Shown here piece by piece: positions 54,406-64,000 of a stretch of DNA of 64,000 nucleotides; the stretch's first letter is position 1, and every line of letters begins with the position of its first letter. Both the position numbers and the translations under genes were made by a program. Below the pieces are notes generated by a model. The model had not been told where the DNA came from. It made no database searches and saw only the letters and a list, made by a program, of their open reading frames with translations. This DNA is from Deinandra increscens subsp. villosa (taxonomy: Eukaryota; Streptophyta; Magnoliopsida; Asterales; Asteraceae), in NCBI GenBank assembly GCA_039602395.1, contig JBCNJP010000006.1, positions 48,012,325 to 48,076,324 of the forward strand. The letters run 5' to 3'.

Positions 54406-57400
54406 ATGAAAACAGGAATGGGTTATTTACTGAGAAAGAAAACAAATGAGCTTGAAAAATTTGTTGAAGAAGTTGATAAGCTGATTGAAGAATCAATAGA
54501 GGTTTATCCAAGTAGTGAGTCAATCAGAGAAGTAATTTGTCAATGGCAGTCAAGACTCACAAAGTATGATAGCAGGAAAGGCCAGGACAAAGGAATGATG
54601 AAGAAGAATTAAATATCAATAAGGTCAGTGAGGTTAGTGGAGAAGGTGTGCCAGCAGAGAGAGGTGAACAAGAAGAGATGGGTGCAAGGAAGGTGGTAGA
54701 AGAGGAGGATGGAGGGGTTATAGCAAGAAAATCTAAAAATGTGGTTGGTCAAGGAAGTTCTCACAAAGAAGACTAGCATAATATAGCTGGTGGAGCAGAT
54801 GTTGGTTCAAAACAGGGCATTGCAGCCCAAGAAGATGCAAACGAAACTGATGATATGCCTATATGTGACTCTTAAAATATAACTGCCACATATATGGAAG
54901 AGATAATAAACTATGCTGACTCAGTTGAACAAGGACTCAAACAGAAAGGGTAAGACACCTGATACATCGACATGCCTTCGTTTGACTTGAATATAAGTCA
55001 ACTGACTCCATCTAAACCTGCAGATGATGTCGATGTTGGGGAACTAATTTCAAAAATCCCATTGCTGAGAGAAGAAAAATAAATAAAGATATGTTTAAGA
55101 CACATGTTCAAGCTCAGACAATACAGCAGCAGCAACATGTCAGTTCTACACAAGGAAAACCATAGGCACAATGGTAGTAATGCTTGTACCAATATATAAA
55201 ATTAATCCAACAGAGGTTCATGACAAAGAAGATTGTGATGTTGATGAAGTAGAAGCTGCAAATGTAACACAAAGCACAACTTGTGCTTGTGAAGAACCAA
55301 TAGTTACCAACGAGAAAGCTATCATACCATCTGTAGCAAAGCATCTTGAACCACTTGTAGTCCTTCCACCTCCACAAGAACAATATCAGAGGAGACAGCG
55401 ATTGACAAAATTGGCTGATGCTTTAAAGTCTCCATATAAGGATAGGAAGGTGAGTGTTGGAACAAGAATCATAAAGTTGGAGGGAGACGTATTTGAGTGT
55501 TTTTTGTATGGGCAAGGCCAAGAAAGGTATTTCGTCCATCAAATTTATACTGCTTCAGTTTTATATTATGATTGATTTTATATGTTTTATATGAAAGCTA
55601 AGCATCAGATAAAATAATAAAATTTGTTTATCTGCGTTTTATCACAGTGAAAAACTATTTCAAACTGTGGCTGATAACATTTTAAAGTGGAAGCATATAC
55701 ATTCGTTTTACGCTGATGAGTATGTAGATGAGAACGTATTGAACTGTTGGATTCAAGTTCTCAACAATGAGGAGAAAGCTAAAAGCAGAGATTCACTAGC
55801 ACGTCTTTTTTGTACGTGTGATGTCTTGGTAAGGAACAATTATTAGTATATGACAAAATAATGTTATATCTTTGTTATGCTGCTATAACAAAATGGGTAC
55901 ATTTTTCAGGCAGAATACAATTTTAAACAACAATGTACCCAACAAGAAAGGGCAGAGATTATGGATATAAATATTCAAGCTTTTTTGGATTCGTTATTTT
56001 ACAAGAGCATGAGAAAAGTCAACATGTTGTTCCTACCAATTCAACAGCATAAGGGGTGTTCTATGTTGTATGCTTTAAATTTGTAAAGCCTGCAATAGAA
56101 CAGGAGAGACAATGCAGCAGTGCATCAAAAATATTGAAACAGACCTATCATACTGGTAAGAAAAAAGAAACTAAAATTTAAAATATATTGATTATAGATG
56201 TTCTAATAATGTACCTATATGCAGAGGGATACATTGACAAAATATCTTTTAAATGTATGTCAACTCAGATCCAAGAAGATTAAAACCTGCCTTCCAAAAA
56301 GGATGACAATGTCATGAAGAACAACTAAAAACAAGTTTGACAGTGGCATATTCGCCATGCGTCATATGGAAACTTATATGGGGGGGGGGGGGGACCAGCA
56401 AGGCAATGGAAGAATGTGTTCACAGATGAACCAGAAAAACAAAATTCAGAGATAAGTGGCCTTAGGGTCAAATACCTAACAAAAATGTTATTGTCTGATA
56501 TGAACATATTGAAGGGGGACATGCAGCAAAAAATTGCAAACTTTCAGTCTTTGAATGAAGCTAATAGAAAGAAGTGGCATGACAAGAGAGTTCAGAAAAT
56601 AAGAGAGAGAAAGATGCATAATGCGACAGCAGAGTACATATTCACAGCACAGGGTGAAGGATAGTAAGTATAAAACACCAGCATAAGAAACTTCACTTAA
56701 AAAAATAAAATTCATTAATGAATCATAACTTTTTTAAGGGATGAATTGTTCAATAGTGGTTATAATAATTATGTATCAAGGGCAGCACTGGATTCATTCT
56801 ACCCCAGTGAACGCATCCACGTTAGTTGTTTTACATGTTGGGCAGAGATATTTAATAGCGAAGAAGTAGACAAGGAAAAGGAAGACCCTTCCAAGCTGTT
56901 CCTAACATGTCACGTGTTGGTGAGTACATCTACCTTACATTAAAACAATTATGATGACCAATGATATTGTTGTTGGACAGTTGTATACGACATCATAAGT
57001 AGACATAAGTTTGGTGTTCTTCTACTTAAACTGGTATATAAGAGTTCTGCTGGCATAAGTACACATAAGTTTTGCTTGTATACATACGTAGTTATGCTAC
57101 CCGATATGTACCTATGTTTACGTAGTAATGCCAATATGTACCTATGTTTTTAAGAAAATATTTTATGTTGATTGTAAATATGTTGTCCAAAACAAGCAGA
57201 CAAGTTTTTTCTAGGTGAAACCCCAATTGATGAGTGTGTTGAAGAACTATCAGTGAATATTGAACAAATGCTGATTTCCTCACCTTATGCTAAGATTGAT
57301 GATGTTGACTTGCTTTTCATTCCATTGCTTGCATCAAATCATTTCTATGTGATTTGTTACAACTTCTTGAAGCCATCTGTAGAGATAATTGATAACCTCT

Positions 57401-57906
57401 ATCATACAATGGAGATTATTGTTAGATACGGCACATGACCTATTGTGGTGGTACTTACATATATTAAGTTGTTTATTTATACAATTGTCAAAAAAAATAT
57501 CTAAAAAAACCACTAATTTTTCTTTGTATCTTCCTTTTATGTAGCATGAGACAATGGTTTGATACCTATCTTTGGTATCCCCTTTTAAGATGGTCAGGGT
57601 TCAACATTTAAAGCCAACTTTGGTAGAGATGTCTTAGCGGACAAAGCACAATAGTATTGACTGTGGTTTGTTTGCAATGCTAACATGCAAACATACAAAG
57701 GTGGGGATGTTAAGGACTGGGCTATTAGACTCTCAGATGAGTCAAAAGAACAGAAGGAGCAGATATATGAGTTGAGGTGCCAGTATGTCATGAAGATTCT
57801 ATGGTCACCTATTAACTGTGTGAAGGATAAACTTGTTGAGTTGCTTGAACAATTTATGAAGGTTTCAGACAAGGAAAAACAAAAAAATGAAAAAGAACGT
57901 GGGTGA
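54406..57906 (+). pseudogene. Tandem two-module Ulp1/C48 cysteine peptidase-like gene, broken
   Basis: Exon-like frames occur in order on the plus strand: an acidic Glu/Lys-rich N-terminus (54406-54612), a linker with RQRLTKLADALKSPYKDRKV (55171-55575), module 1 (about 55648-56664) and module 2 (about 56740-57906). Each module has the same layout: LFQTVADNI.../LFNSGYNNYV..., then NMLFLPI/DLLFIPLLASNHFYVICYNF, the DxGxFAM active site, and a YLTKMLLSDMN/YVMKILWSPIN tail. Module 2 keeps His (57340), Asp (57391) and Cys in DCGLFAM (57662). Module 1 has DSGIFAM, with Ser replacing the catalytic Cys (56342). Stops, frameshifts and a 14-G run break the gene. Ulp1 enzymes cleave SUMO-like tags. Plant transposons often carry this domain, so a transposon-borne gene is likely. 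Confidence 0.75.
56380..56393. repeat. Run of 14 G in module 1
   Basis: It follows the codons for MRHMETYM, where relatives have one or a few glycines. Possibly expanded, or an assembly artefact. Confidence 0.95.
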
Positions 57907-57959
57907 AAGGATTAAGGAAAGGCTGGAAGCCACTGTAGGGGGTGAAAACGATTAGGATG

Positions 57960-58170
57960 TGGACCAACATAACTTGTTTTGTTTGTTTGGCTCTTATAAC
58001 AATATTGCTGGAAAAATTATTTCTTTTATATCTTCAGTATTATAAATTCTAACTACTCTTAGATAGCGTGCTAAATATTAAAAGTTCAAAATAAATTACA
58101 CATTGATAAAAAAAGATACATCATTAAGATTAAACAAATGAAAACAAAAAGGACATAGTTAAAAAGAAAA
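57960..58170. other. Spacer, AT-rich
   Basis: No feature recognised between the Ulp1-like gene and the minus-strand small frame. Confidence 0.6.
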
Positions 58171-58172
58171 TA

Positions 58173-58497
58173 CTACTCAAGTTGCCTAATAAACTTTTTC
58201 TTCAAACTCAACGATTCTTCAACAACTGTTATAGCCTCCATAATTTCCTTCACTGTCTTCAGACCCTTCTTGTACATGTCAAGTAAATAATACATGGCAG
58301 CATCCCGAACCTTGGAAACCGATAGTCGCATAATTTCATTCTCAATGGCAGAGAACTCAATGACCCCAGCATGGATTCTGTTCATGTTGATGAATAACAC
58401 ATCCTGTAAAAAAACTCTCATTGTTGATTTGTTCTTAGATCAAATCCTTCACCTCTTCTTTTGACAGATTCTCGAACTTCTTGGATGATGAAGGCAT
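58173..58497 (-). pseudogene. Small unrecognised coding remnant
   Basis: The minus strand gives MPSSSKKFENLSKEEVKDLI from 58497, then a stop. A second frame (82 residues, 58173-58421) follows with DVLFINMNRIHAGVIEFSAIENEIMRLSVSKVRDAAMYYLLDMYKKGLKTVKEIMEAITVVEESLSLKKKF, which is helical and Lys/Glu-rich. The two could be exons or a broken single frame. I do not recognise the family. It lies between the Ulp1-like gene and the zinc-knuckle exon, so it may belong to the same transposon. Confidence 0.4.
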
Positions 58498-58832
58498 AGA
58501 AGAATTGATTTAAAAAGTAGTAAGAAAGTATAGATGTAAAATGAGGAAAATGATCTATTATTTATAGGGGGTCTCATGGGGAAGATAAAAAATATTAAAT
58601 GCCACCAGCAAAAGGTAATTGAGTGTTTACTTTGGAAACTGCAAAACCTTTCATATTACAGTGTACAAAAATAAATTAACCATCAAATGTAATCATTACA
58701 TTGCATCCAAAACGATTCGCATGCCCGCAGGTTTATTAAAATAGAAATTAATATACATGACTAATTATCATCATCATCCTTACTAATTACACACAGTAAA
58801 AACACAGTAAAAAACTCATCAATCATTGAAAA

Positions 58833-58967
58833 ATGGCGTCCCAAGATGAAAGGATATGGTTGGAGAAAGTGAAGAGAGGCATTCCAGAATCGCAGATAAT
58901 CGACATGAAAACGGTAAATGCTCTTAAGCAAGTAAGTCTGTGTACAAAAATCACAGGACGAAAATGA
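58833..58967 (+). CDS. Hypothetical 44-residue peptide
   Basis: Starts MASQDERIWLEKVKRGIPESQIIDMKTVNALK, charged and plausibly helical, and ends 12 residues later. The sequence AAACGGTAAATG and AAGCAAGTAAGT around codons 26-34 could be splice donors, so this may be only a first exon. Family not recognised. Confidence 0.3.
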   Translation: MASQDERIWLEKVKRGIPESQIIDMKTVNALKQVSLCTKITGRK

Positions 58968-59582
58968 ACATAAGAGATGGCTTGCCTGGGGCTAACAACA
59001 TAGAATGAGTAGAATTAACAAGAAAATACTGTGCTGCTCAAGAAAACATTGACAGTAAGCTTATTCAAGCAATTAGCAAAGCAAAAGACGCTGCTCGGGA
59101 CTCTAAGGACTATAAGTGGAAATACCCTCATGATGGGTTTATGTAATGTGACAATCAGCAACAAAGTGAAAAATCCTGATGACGGGTTTATCTATTTTTC
59201 TTTTTTTTTGTTACCAGATATATACAAGCACTTTGTAGCAATTTTTGGTATATATAAAATGATATCTGGTTTATATTTGGAATTGAAAATCTCTTCAATT
59301 GGTATTGTTCATAATGATATACCAGCAGAGGTATATGCGAAAATGAACCAGCATAACATGTAAGCTATTAACTGAGCAAGATAAATCACCCAGCATAAGA
59401 TAATATGGAATATAATAAAATGAACCAGCATAAGAAAAAAATTGCAGCATTTGGTATATTACACGTATTGATGTAACAATAGAGATACATGAGAAAATTA
59501 TTAAACTAAGCAATATAATTGTACCAGCATAGATTAATCCTATAATTGTACCAGTATTTGTATTAAAAAAAATAGTAACAAA

Positions 59583-59793
59583 TCAAATCATCATCTTCAT
59601 CATCACACACAATTTCATCTTCTCCATATCCTTCATCATCGTCATCATCTTCGTCTTGTTCATGATCAGCCTCATCACCTGAATCTTCATCACTTTCATC
59701 CATGGGATCAGAAGCTTGTTTGTGGCAAGTACGACTATTGTGCCCAGTATGACCACAATTTTGACATCTACGCTTCTTTTTACCTTTGCTCTT
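59583..59793 (-). pseudogene. Zinc-knuckle exon with acidic tail, truncated by an LTR insertion
   Basis: The minus-strand frame without a start codon reads KKKRRCQNCGHTGHNSRTCHKQASDPMDESDEDSGDEADHEQDEDDDDEGYGEDE. The CX2CX4HX4C knuckle followed by an acidic tail is the usual C-terminus of plant MULE/FAR1-type transposase proteins and relatives. The open frame runs straight into the gypsy LTR starting at 59794, so the upstream part of the gene has been displaced to the far side of that element, beyond the window. Assignment to MULE is inference from the knuckle and the Ulp1-like neighbour. Confidence 0.6.
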
Positions 59794-62700
59794 TGTAACA
59801 TCCCAAATTTTACTAAGTGAAACTCGTTAAACTTCGGGCTAAATACGACATAGAGTTAAGATATATCTAACTTTATGTGCAAATATAATGTTTGGTGAAA
59901 GTATTAGGGAGTTATTATGTAAATACGAGGTTTAGGTATAAATAACCTAAATAAATAAACTAGAGGGGCTAGTTTGTAATAAGGGGAATGTTAATAGAAT
60001 TAAAAAAAATGGTGGAGAAGGGGTCTGGGAAAGAACACGTATTCTTCTCCCAGAATAAGCAATCACTTCTCCTCACTCCCCCAAATTCGATTCCTGCAAT
60101 CCAAGGGCTAGAAGCTGCGATTTCAGCATATAAACAAGATTATAAGAGCTTTAGCTATTGTCTAATTCTTGGAGGCTAGCAAGTAAGTAATCCTTGAACC
60201 CTTGCATGGTTAAGTTTTGAGAATTATGATCAAATTGGAAGGATTAAAGCTTTGATTTTGTATCTATGATCCTATATGATGATTAAATCATGTAATAGAG
60301 ACCTTAATACTTGAGAAATCGACTTGGCCATAGAGATTTGGGTCTAGGAACCCTAAATCACGAATTTAAACCCATGGATTTGGGGTGTTTGGAACCTATG
60401 ATACTTATGAATGAGAATGTGTCTAAATAGGTTTACAAATTAACAATTGTTGAATGTAAACTTGTAAACTAGTAAAACTTACATGGTTTGCAAGTAACAG
60501 AATGCTAACCAAAGGGAAGTAGGTTGATTTAGACTTACTATGAATATTGCACACAAGGTGTTTGATAAAATGCCTAAGTGAATGAAAGCAAAACAAAGTT
60601 GTTGTGAGTAAAAATCAGTTTAAGCCCTGTTTTAAAAATTCGTAGTAAATTACTCGAGCATCCTATAAGGGTGTAGCTTATATGGTTGGAAAGGTCTTTG
60701 AACCGACTTCAGCTCGCTTTTATAAACCTGAGGCTGATTCGGTCATTAAGTGGGTCAAAAATGATGATTTCCACAGCTATGTAGATTACTCATCATGCTG
60801 TTTGGAATAAATTAAGCTGCTGTCCTGTTTTTAGAAAACTTGTATAAAATCACAGAAAAATCGTTAGAGGGTGAGCCATATATGCCTAGAAAGGTCTTTC
60901 AGTATACTACATTCCATCTTTAAACATGGAATTCTTGAAAAAATAGTAGGATGGTCAAAATGGCCAATTACAGCAGCATAGCTGAAAAAGTGTACACAAA
61001 AATATTACCTTCTAAAATCAATTAAGATTGAAGTTGTGATTATACTTGCTCTATACATGTATGAAAGTTGAATTTGCATATTATATGACCTATATGATAT
61101 GTGATTAGTGCAATTATACGTGTTTGTATGTAAATTGTTGGTTGGACTTTATAAGTCAAAGTGATGGTTTCAACTTGAACATAAAATATGATGAGTATGC
61201 ATAATGGACATTGTTAGTACCAAAATGGCTAGATAAGTCATGAAAGGGAATACTAATGACTTAAATGTCGACCATTGAAAAAGCTAGGTTTTGAGCTTGG
61301 AATCAAATGGGTCAACCAGATGAAGTGGTAAAGGACTTTAGGACGAATCGAGGTAAGTATTACTTACACCCTATAAGGTAGCTAATGTGTTATGATATAT
61401 GTTCCTACCATGATATGAATGGATTATGTACCAATTAAGGTACCCACATAAGAGTAAGTAGATTGCCAGAAAGTTTAATGGAAACCTTGAATTGTCAGGG
61501 TAAAGTGTGTGTTTAAATATTGGATTTGAAAGCAAATACAAACGGGTTGAAATACATAAACGGTCCGTAAAAACCACACTAGAATGCAAAAATGTTACCT
61601 AGTGGTTATATGACTAGCTGAAGCCCATGTTAATGGGTTAAACAAGTTAAATGGCTCTAAGGAGGCACAAATATGAAATTGCTTTATTGTCGGGTAACAT
61701 TGTTTATGTTACAAGTATTAACTTGTGGAAATGTAGATTGTAATCTCATAATAATGAAATAAGCCATGAGCTACTCTAAAACAAGGGGTGATGAATGGTT
61801 AGGAACCATGAAGCCTCATTGCCTAAAGGCTCTCCAATCACAGAATTCGCCATAAGCAAGATTCGAAGGAATCACAAAATAACTTAATAAGTTGCAATGG
61901 GCGGAAATGGGGCAATGGAACCATCGCCATGTAACGGGTAATGGAGGATCATAAATGGTTTATAGAACCATAGATCCTCAATGCTAGAATAATGGTCAAT
62001 CAATGAATTGGGAGGCGCCAAAGCCATGGACCCGTCCTAATAGGTCAATCGGGTAAATAAGTGGACACATTGACTAGATGATGGTGCTAACCAGGTTTAA
62101 ATGTCTTTAATGATTTGCATGCCATAAATCTGATTTGTATGAAGGTGATGTAGCATAACATTGGGTAATATGAAGCCTTTTGAGCAATGAGCCCTTTATG
62201 GGTCAAATGGGTCAAATGGGTCAAACGGGTCAAATAAACCCGTTAGGAAAGTAAGAAATATTAAACATTGGTTAGTGGTTGTTGTATGCATAACAAACAT
62301 GATTTTTATGTGTTTTGAAGCTCTATGATGCATGATCAAACACCCCAACTGGTTCAAAATAATCTGGTGCAAAATAGGGCAAGGAGGCCAAAATTTGGCT
62401 AAGTATAGATTTTTCCGCAAAATCCCTGGAAAGTTGGCTCCAAGCGTATCGCTTGGAGCAACTGCGTATCGCTTGGATCCTCATTCATCCTAGGCGATAC
62501 GCTTGGGATCAAAAATCTGATTTTTGTGGTTTTTTTTCATTGTTAATTATTGATTGTACTTGTTATGCAATAGAAACTCACTATTGAAAGTGAGTATGTT
62601 GCAGGTAAGGTGAAAGCTTAAAGGATGCTCATCAAGTGCAAGGTGGACCGATCACACGAATAATGATGAAACGATTTCCCTTTTTGTATAGTGAAACTAT

Positions 62701-62880
62701 GTGAAGCATAGTGAACAACTTTTGGATGTCAAACACTACCTAAGGGTATATTTTGTAAATGTAAACCTCAGTGATGGGTTTATGGTTGTCAATCTATGTA
62801 ATTTGTATAAAAAATTTATGGGACCGATTTTAACGTTATAAATATTCAAGTTTGGCATCAAATTGTATACGAGTGCCACA
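59794..62880 (+). repeat. 5' LTR of a plus-strand gypsy element
   Basis: It begins TGTAACATCCC and ends GAGTGCCACA, 3.09 kb, followed three bases later by a primer site. It contains a perfect 9-bp inverted repeat CTCCAAGCG-TAT-CGCTTGGAG (62438-62458) and further GCGTATCGCTTGG copies up to 62510. A GGGTCAAAT repeat is at 62202-62236. No coding frame is recognised. Confidence 0.85.
62202..62236. repeat. Short GGGTCAAAT tandem repeat
   Basis: Four consecutive copies of GGGTCAAA[TC]G-type 9-10-mers within the LTR. Confidence 0.85.
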
Positions 62881-62883
62881 ATT

Positions 62884-62896
62884 TGGTATCAGATCC
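62884..62896 (+). promoter_or_regulatory. Primer binding site of the plus-strand gypsy element
   Basis: TGGTATCAGATCC three bases after the LTR, initiator tRNA-Met type with a T in place of the usual G at position 11. Confidence 0.85.
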
Positions 62897-63794
62897 ATGG
62901 TTTGAGGGAATTAAGTACTCGGGAGTACTTGAACTCAAACCTTGAGCTCAGGGAACGGGGAAAAGTGATCGGTTCAAGCTTGATGAAGTGTCAGGGTAAG
63001 GTGCTTAACCATAAATTGATTGTTATTGCTTGTGTTTAATGAGATTAATAATTCATATATGCTAGTAAAGGCAAGGCCATTAGCTATCACTCGGGGAAAC
63101 GCATGGGGAGGTGTTTCACACCTGTGGAAAGTTATTGCCCATGATCAGTAAAACTTAGAAAACCTTGCCAAGGAATTTGAAATTGATAGGTAATTATTGA
63201 ATCCTACTATGTTAGGATCATGATTTTTCCTTGAAAGAACCATATAAGTATCAAGTATGATAAAATGGGTAAAAAGGTTCTAGGGAACCACCACCATGTA
63301 TCATGTGGTATTTGATCGTAAATGATTCATCGGAACCATAGATCATAAGTGAGATGAAAATTTCTCAAGGTAACAAGATAGCATTGTGACAAATAGTTGT
63401 GCAATGTTGTATCTAAAATAGAAATTTGATAATGTAACAAAATAACATTGTGACATATAATTCAGCAACGTTGTATCTTGAAACGCATAAATATTTATAT
63501 TCTTGTGGGGTAACCTTGCTATAGGAAACCCTAAAAGTGGTCAAATGTGACACGTTGATTTTGCAGGAAAATTGTACCCGAGCAAGTGGATGGATGATGA
63601 CACATACGACTCCAAAATACATTGGGCTAGGACTCGAATGCATAATGGGCATGTGTTATAGCACAACCGGGTGAGACTACCCAACCTGGATTACATTTTG
63701 ATAAATGGTAATGCATGTACATGTGTCTAAATCGGGTCGAAATAAGAGTCTCGACACATGAGGTCATAATTTGAAATTGAAATATAAATGAAAT
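62897..63794 (+). other. Leader of the plus-strand gypsy element
   Basis: Non-coding leader; no gag start is visible before the window ends. A variant GTAACAAGATAGCATTGTGACA / GTAACAAAATAACATTGTGACA is repeated at about 63370 and 63436. Confidence 0.7.
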
Positions 63795-64000
63795 GGAAAT
63801 TGGTGAAGAACGACTCTGTAGGAGCCGTGAAGCCAATATATTGAAATGGAAATTAGTAAAGAACGGCTCTGTAAGACCGTGAAACCAATGTAATGAATGT
63901 GGTAATTGGTGAAAAACGACTCTGTAGGAGTCGTGAAACCAACATAATGAATGTGGTAATTGGTGAAGAACAACCCAAGAGGGGGTCATGAAGCCAATAA
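63795..64000 (+). repeat. 53-54-bp tandem repeat with a stem-loop in each unit
   Basis: Four units start GGAAATTGGTGAAGAAC-like at 63795, 63848, 63901 and 63955; the last is cut by the window end. Unit 3 holds a perfect hairpin ACGACTC-TGTAG-GAGTCGT. Units 1 and 2 have imperfect versions. Confidence 0.9.

Noticed and set aside
54998..55383. Minus-strand Cys/Phe/Tyr-rich frames opposite the Ulp1-like gene
   Set aside because: Antisense shadows of the plus-strand exons. The plus strand carries the recognisable domain.
62202..62236. Telomere-like repeat (GGGTCAAA units)
   Set aside because: Plant telomeres are TTTAGGG, and this is a four-copy local repeat inside an LTR.

Overview
The window is a gene-poor, repeat-dense stretch of a plant nuclear genome. 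The evidence is a pile-up of plant LTR retrotransposons (Ty3/gypsy chromoviruses and Ty1/copia), a CACTA DNA transposon, a PIF/Harbinger-type SANT gene remnant and a Ulp1-type gene remnant. Most non-coding sequence is AT-rich. The protein families resemble those of Asteraceae genomes, but that placement is inference from general resemblance. I see no intact ordinary host gene. One 500-base run of N (21657-22156) is an assembly gap.

Layout. 1-764 is the end of a chromovirus LTR in + orientation, inserted into the gag of an older minus-strand gypsy element whose gag (790-1284), primer site (2032-2043) and 5' LTR (from 2047) follow. That LTR is split by two insertions. The first is a structurally complete 14.4-kb minus-strand Tekay-type chromovirus (3350-17736) with 4.56-kb LTRs and TSD TGGAT. 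The second is an 11.3-kb CACTA element (18659-29963) with TSD TTA. The CACTA element itself carries two copies of a gag-only Ty1/copia family: element A (19620 into the gap), which contains a small hAT-like MITE, and element B (23608-29804, TSD CCAAT). 30380-31990 is a broken Harbinger-ORF1-like gene on the minus strand with a minisatellite and a tandem duplication.

33492-52329 is the decayed body of another minus-strand chromovirus (primer site 52316-52327, 5' LTR 52331-54256). Copia 1 (37293-50994, TSD AGTTA) sits in it and has an uninterrupted 1,321-codon polyprotein. Copia 2 (42975-50696, TSD TGACC) sits in turn inside the right LTR of copia 1. 54300-57910 is a broken, intron-containing gene with two tandem Ulp1/C48 peptidase modules. 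A zinc-knuckle exon on the other strand (59583-59793) is cut by a + strand gypsy LTR (59794-62880), whose primer site and leader run to the window end.

The most interesting signals are RNA-structure-like repeats in retrotransposon non-coding regions. There are three consecutive stem-loops in element B with different but perfectly complementary arms (28435-28674), TTCGG palindrome arrays in the copia-gag leaders, a CGATCG palindrome array in the copia 2 leader, and a 53-bp hairpin repeat in the last gypsy leader. Other leads are the Ulp1 gene with one Cys-to-Ser module, and the Tekay element whose LTRs are nearly identical although its coding region is wrecked.
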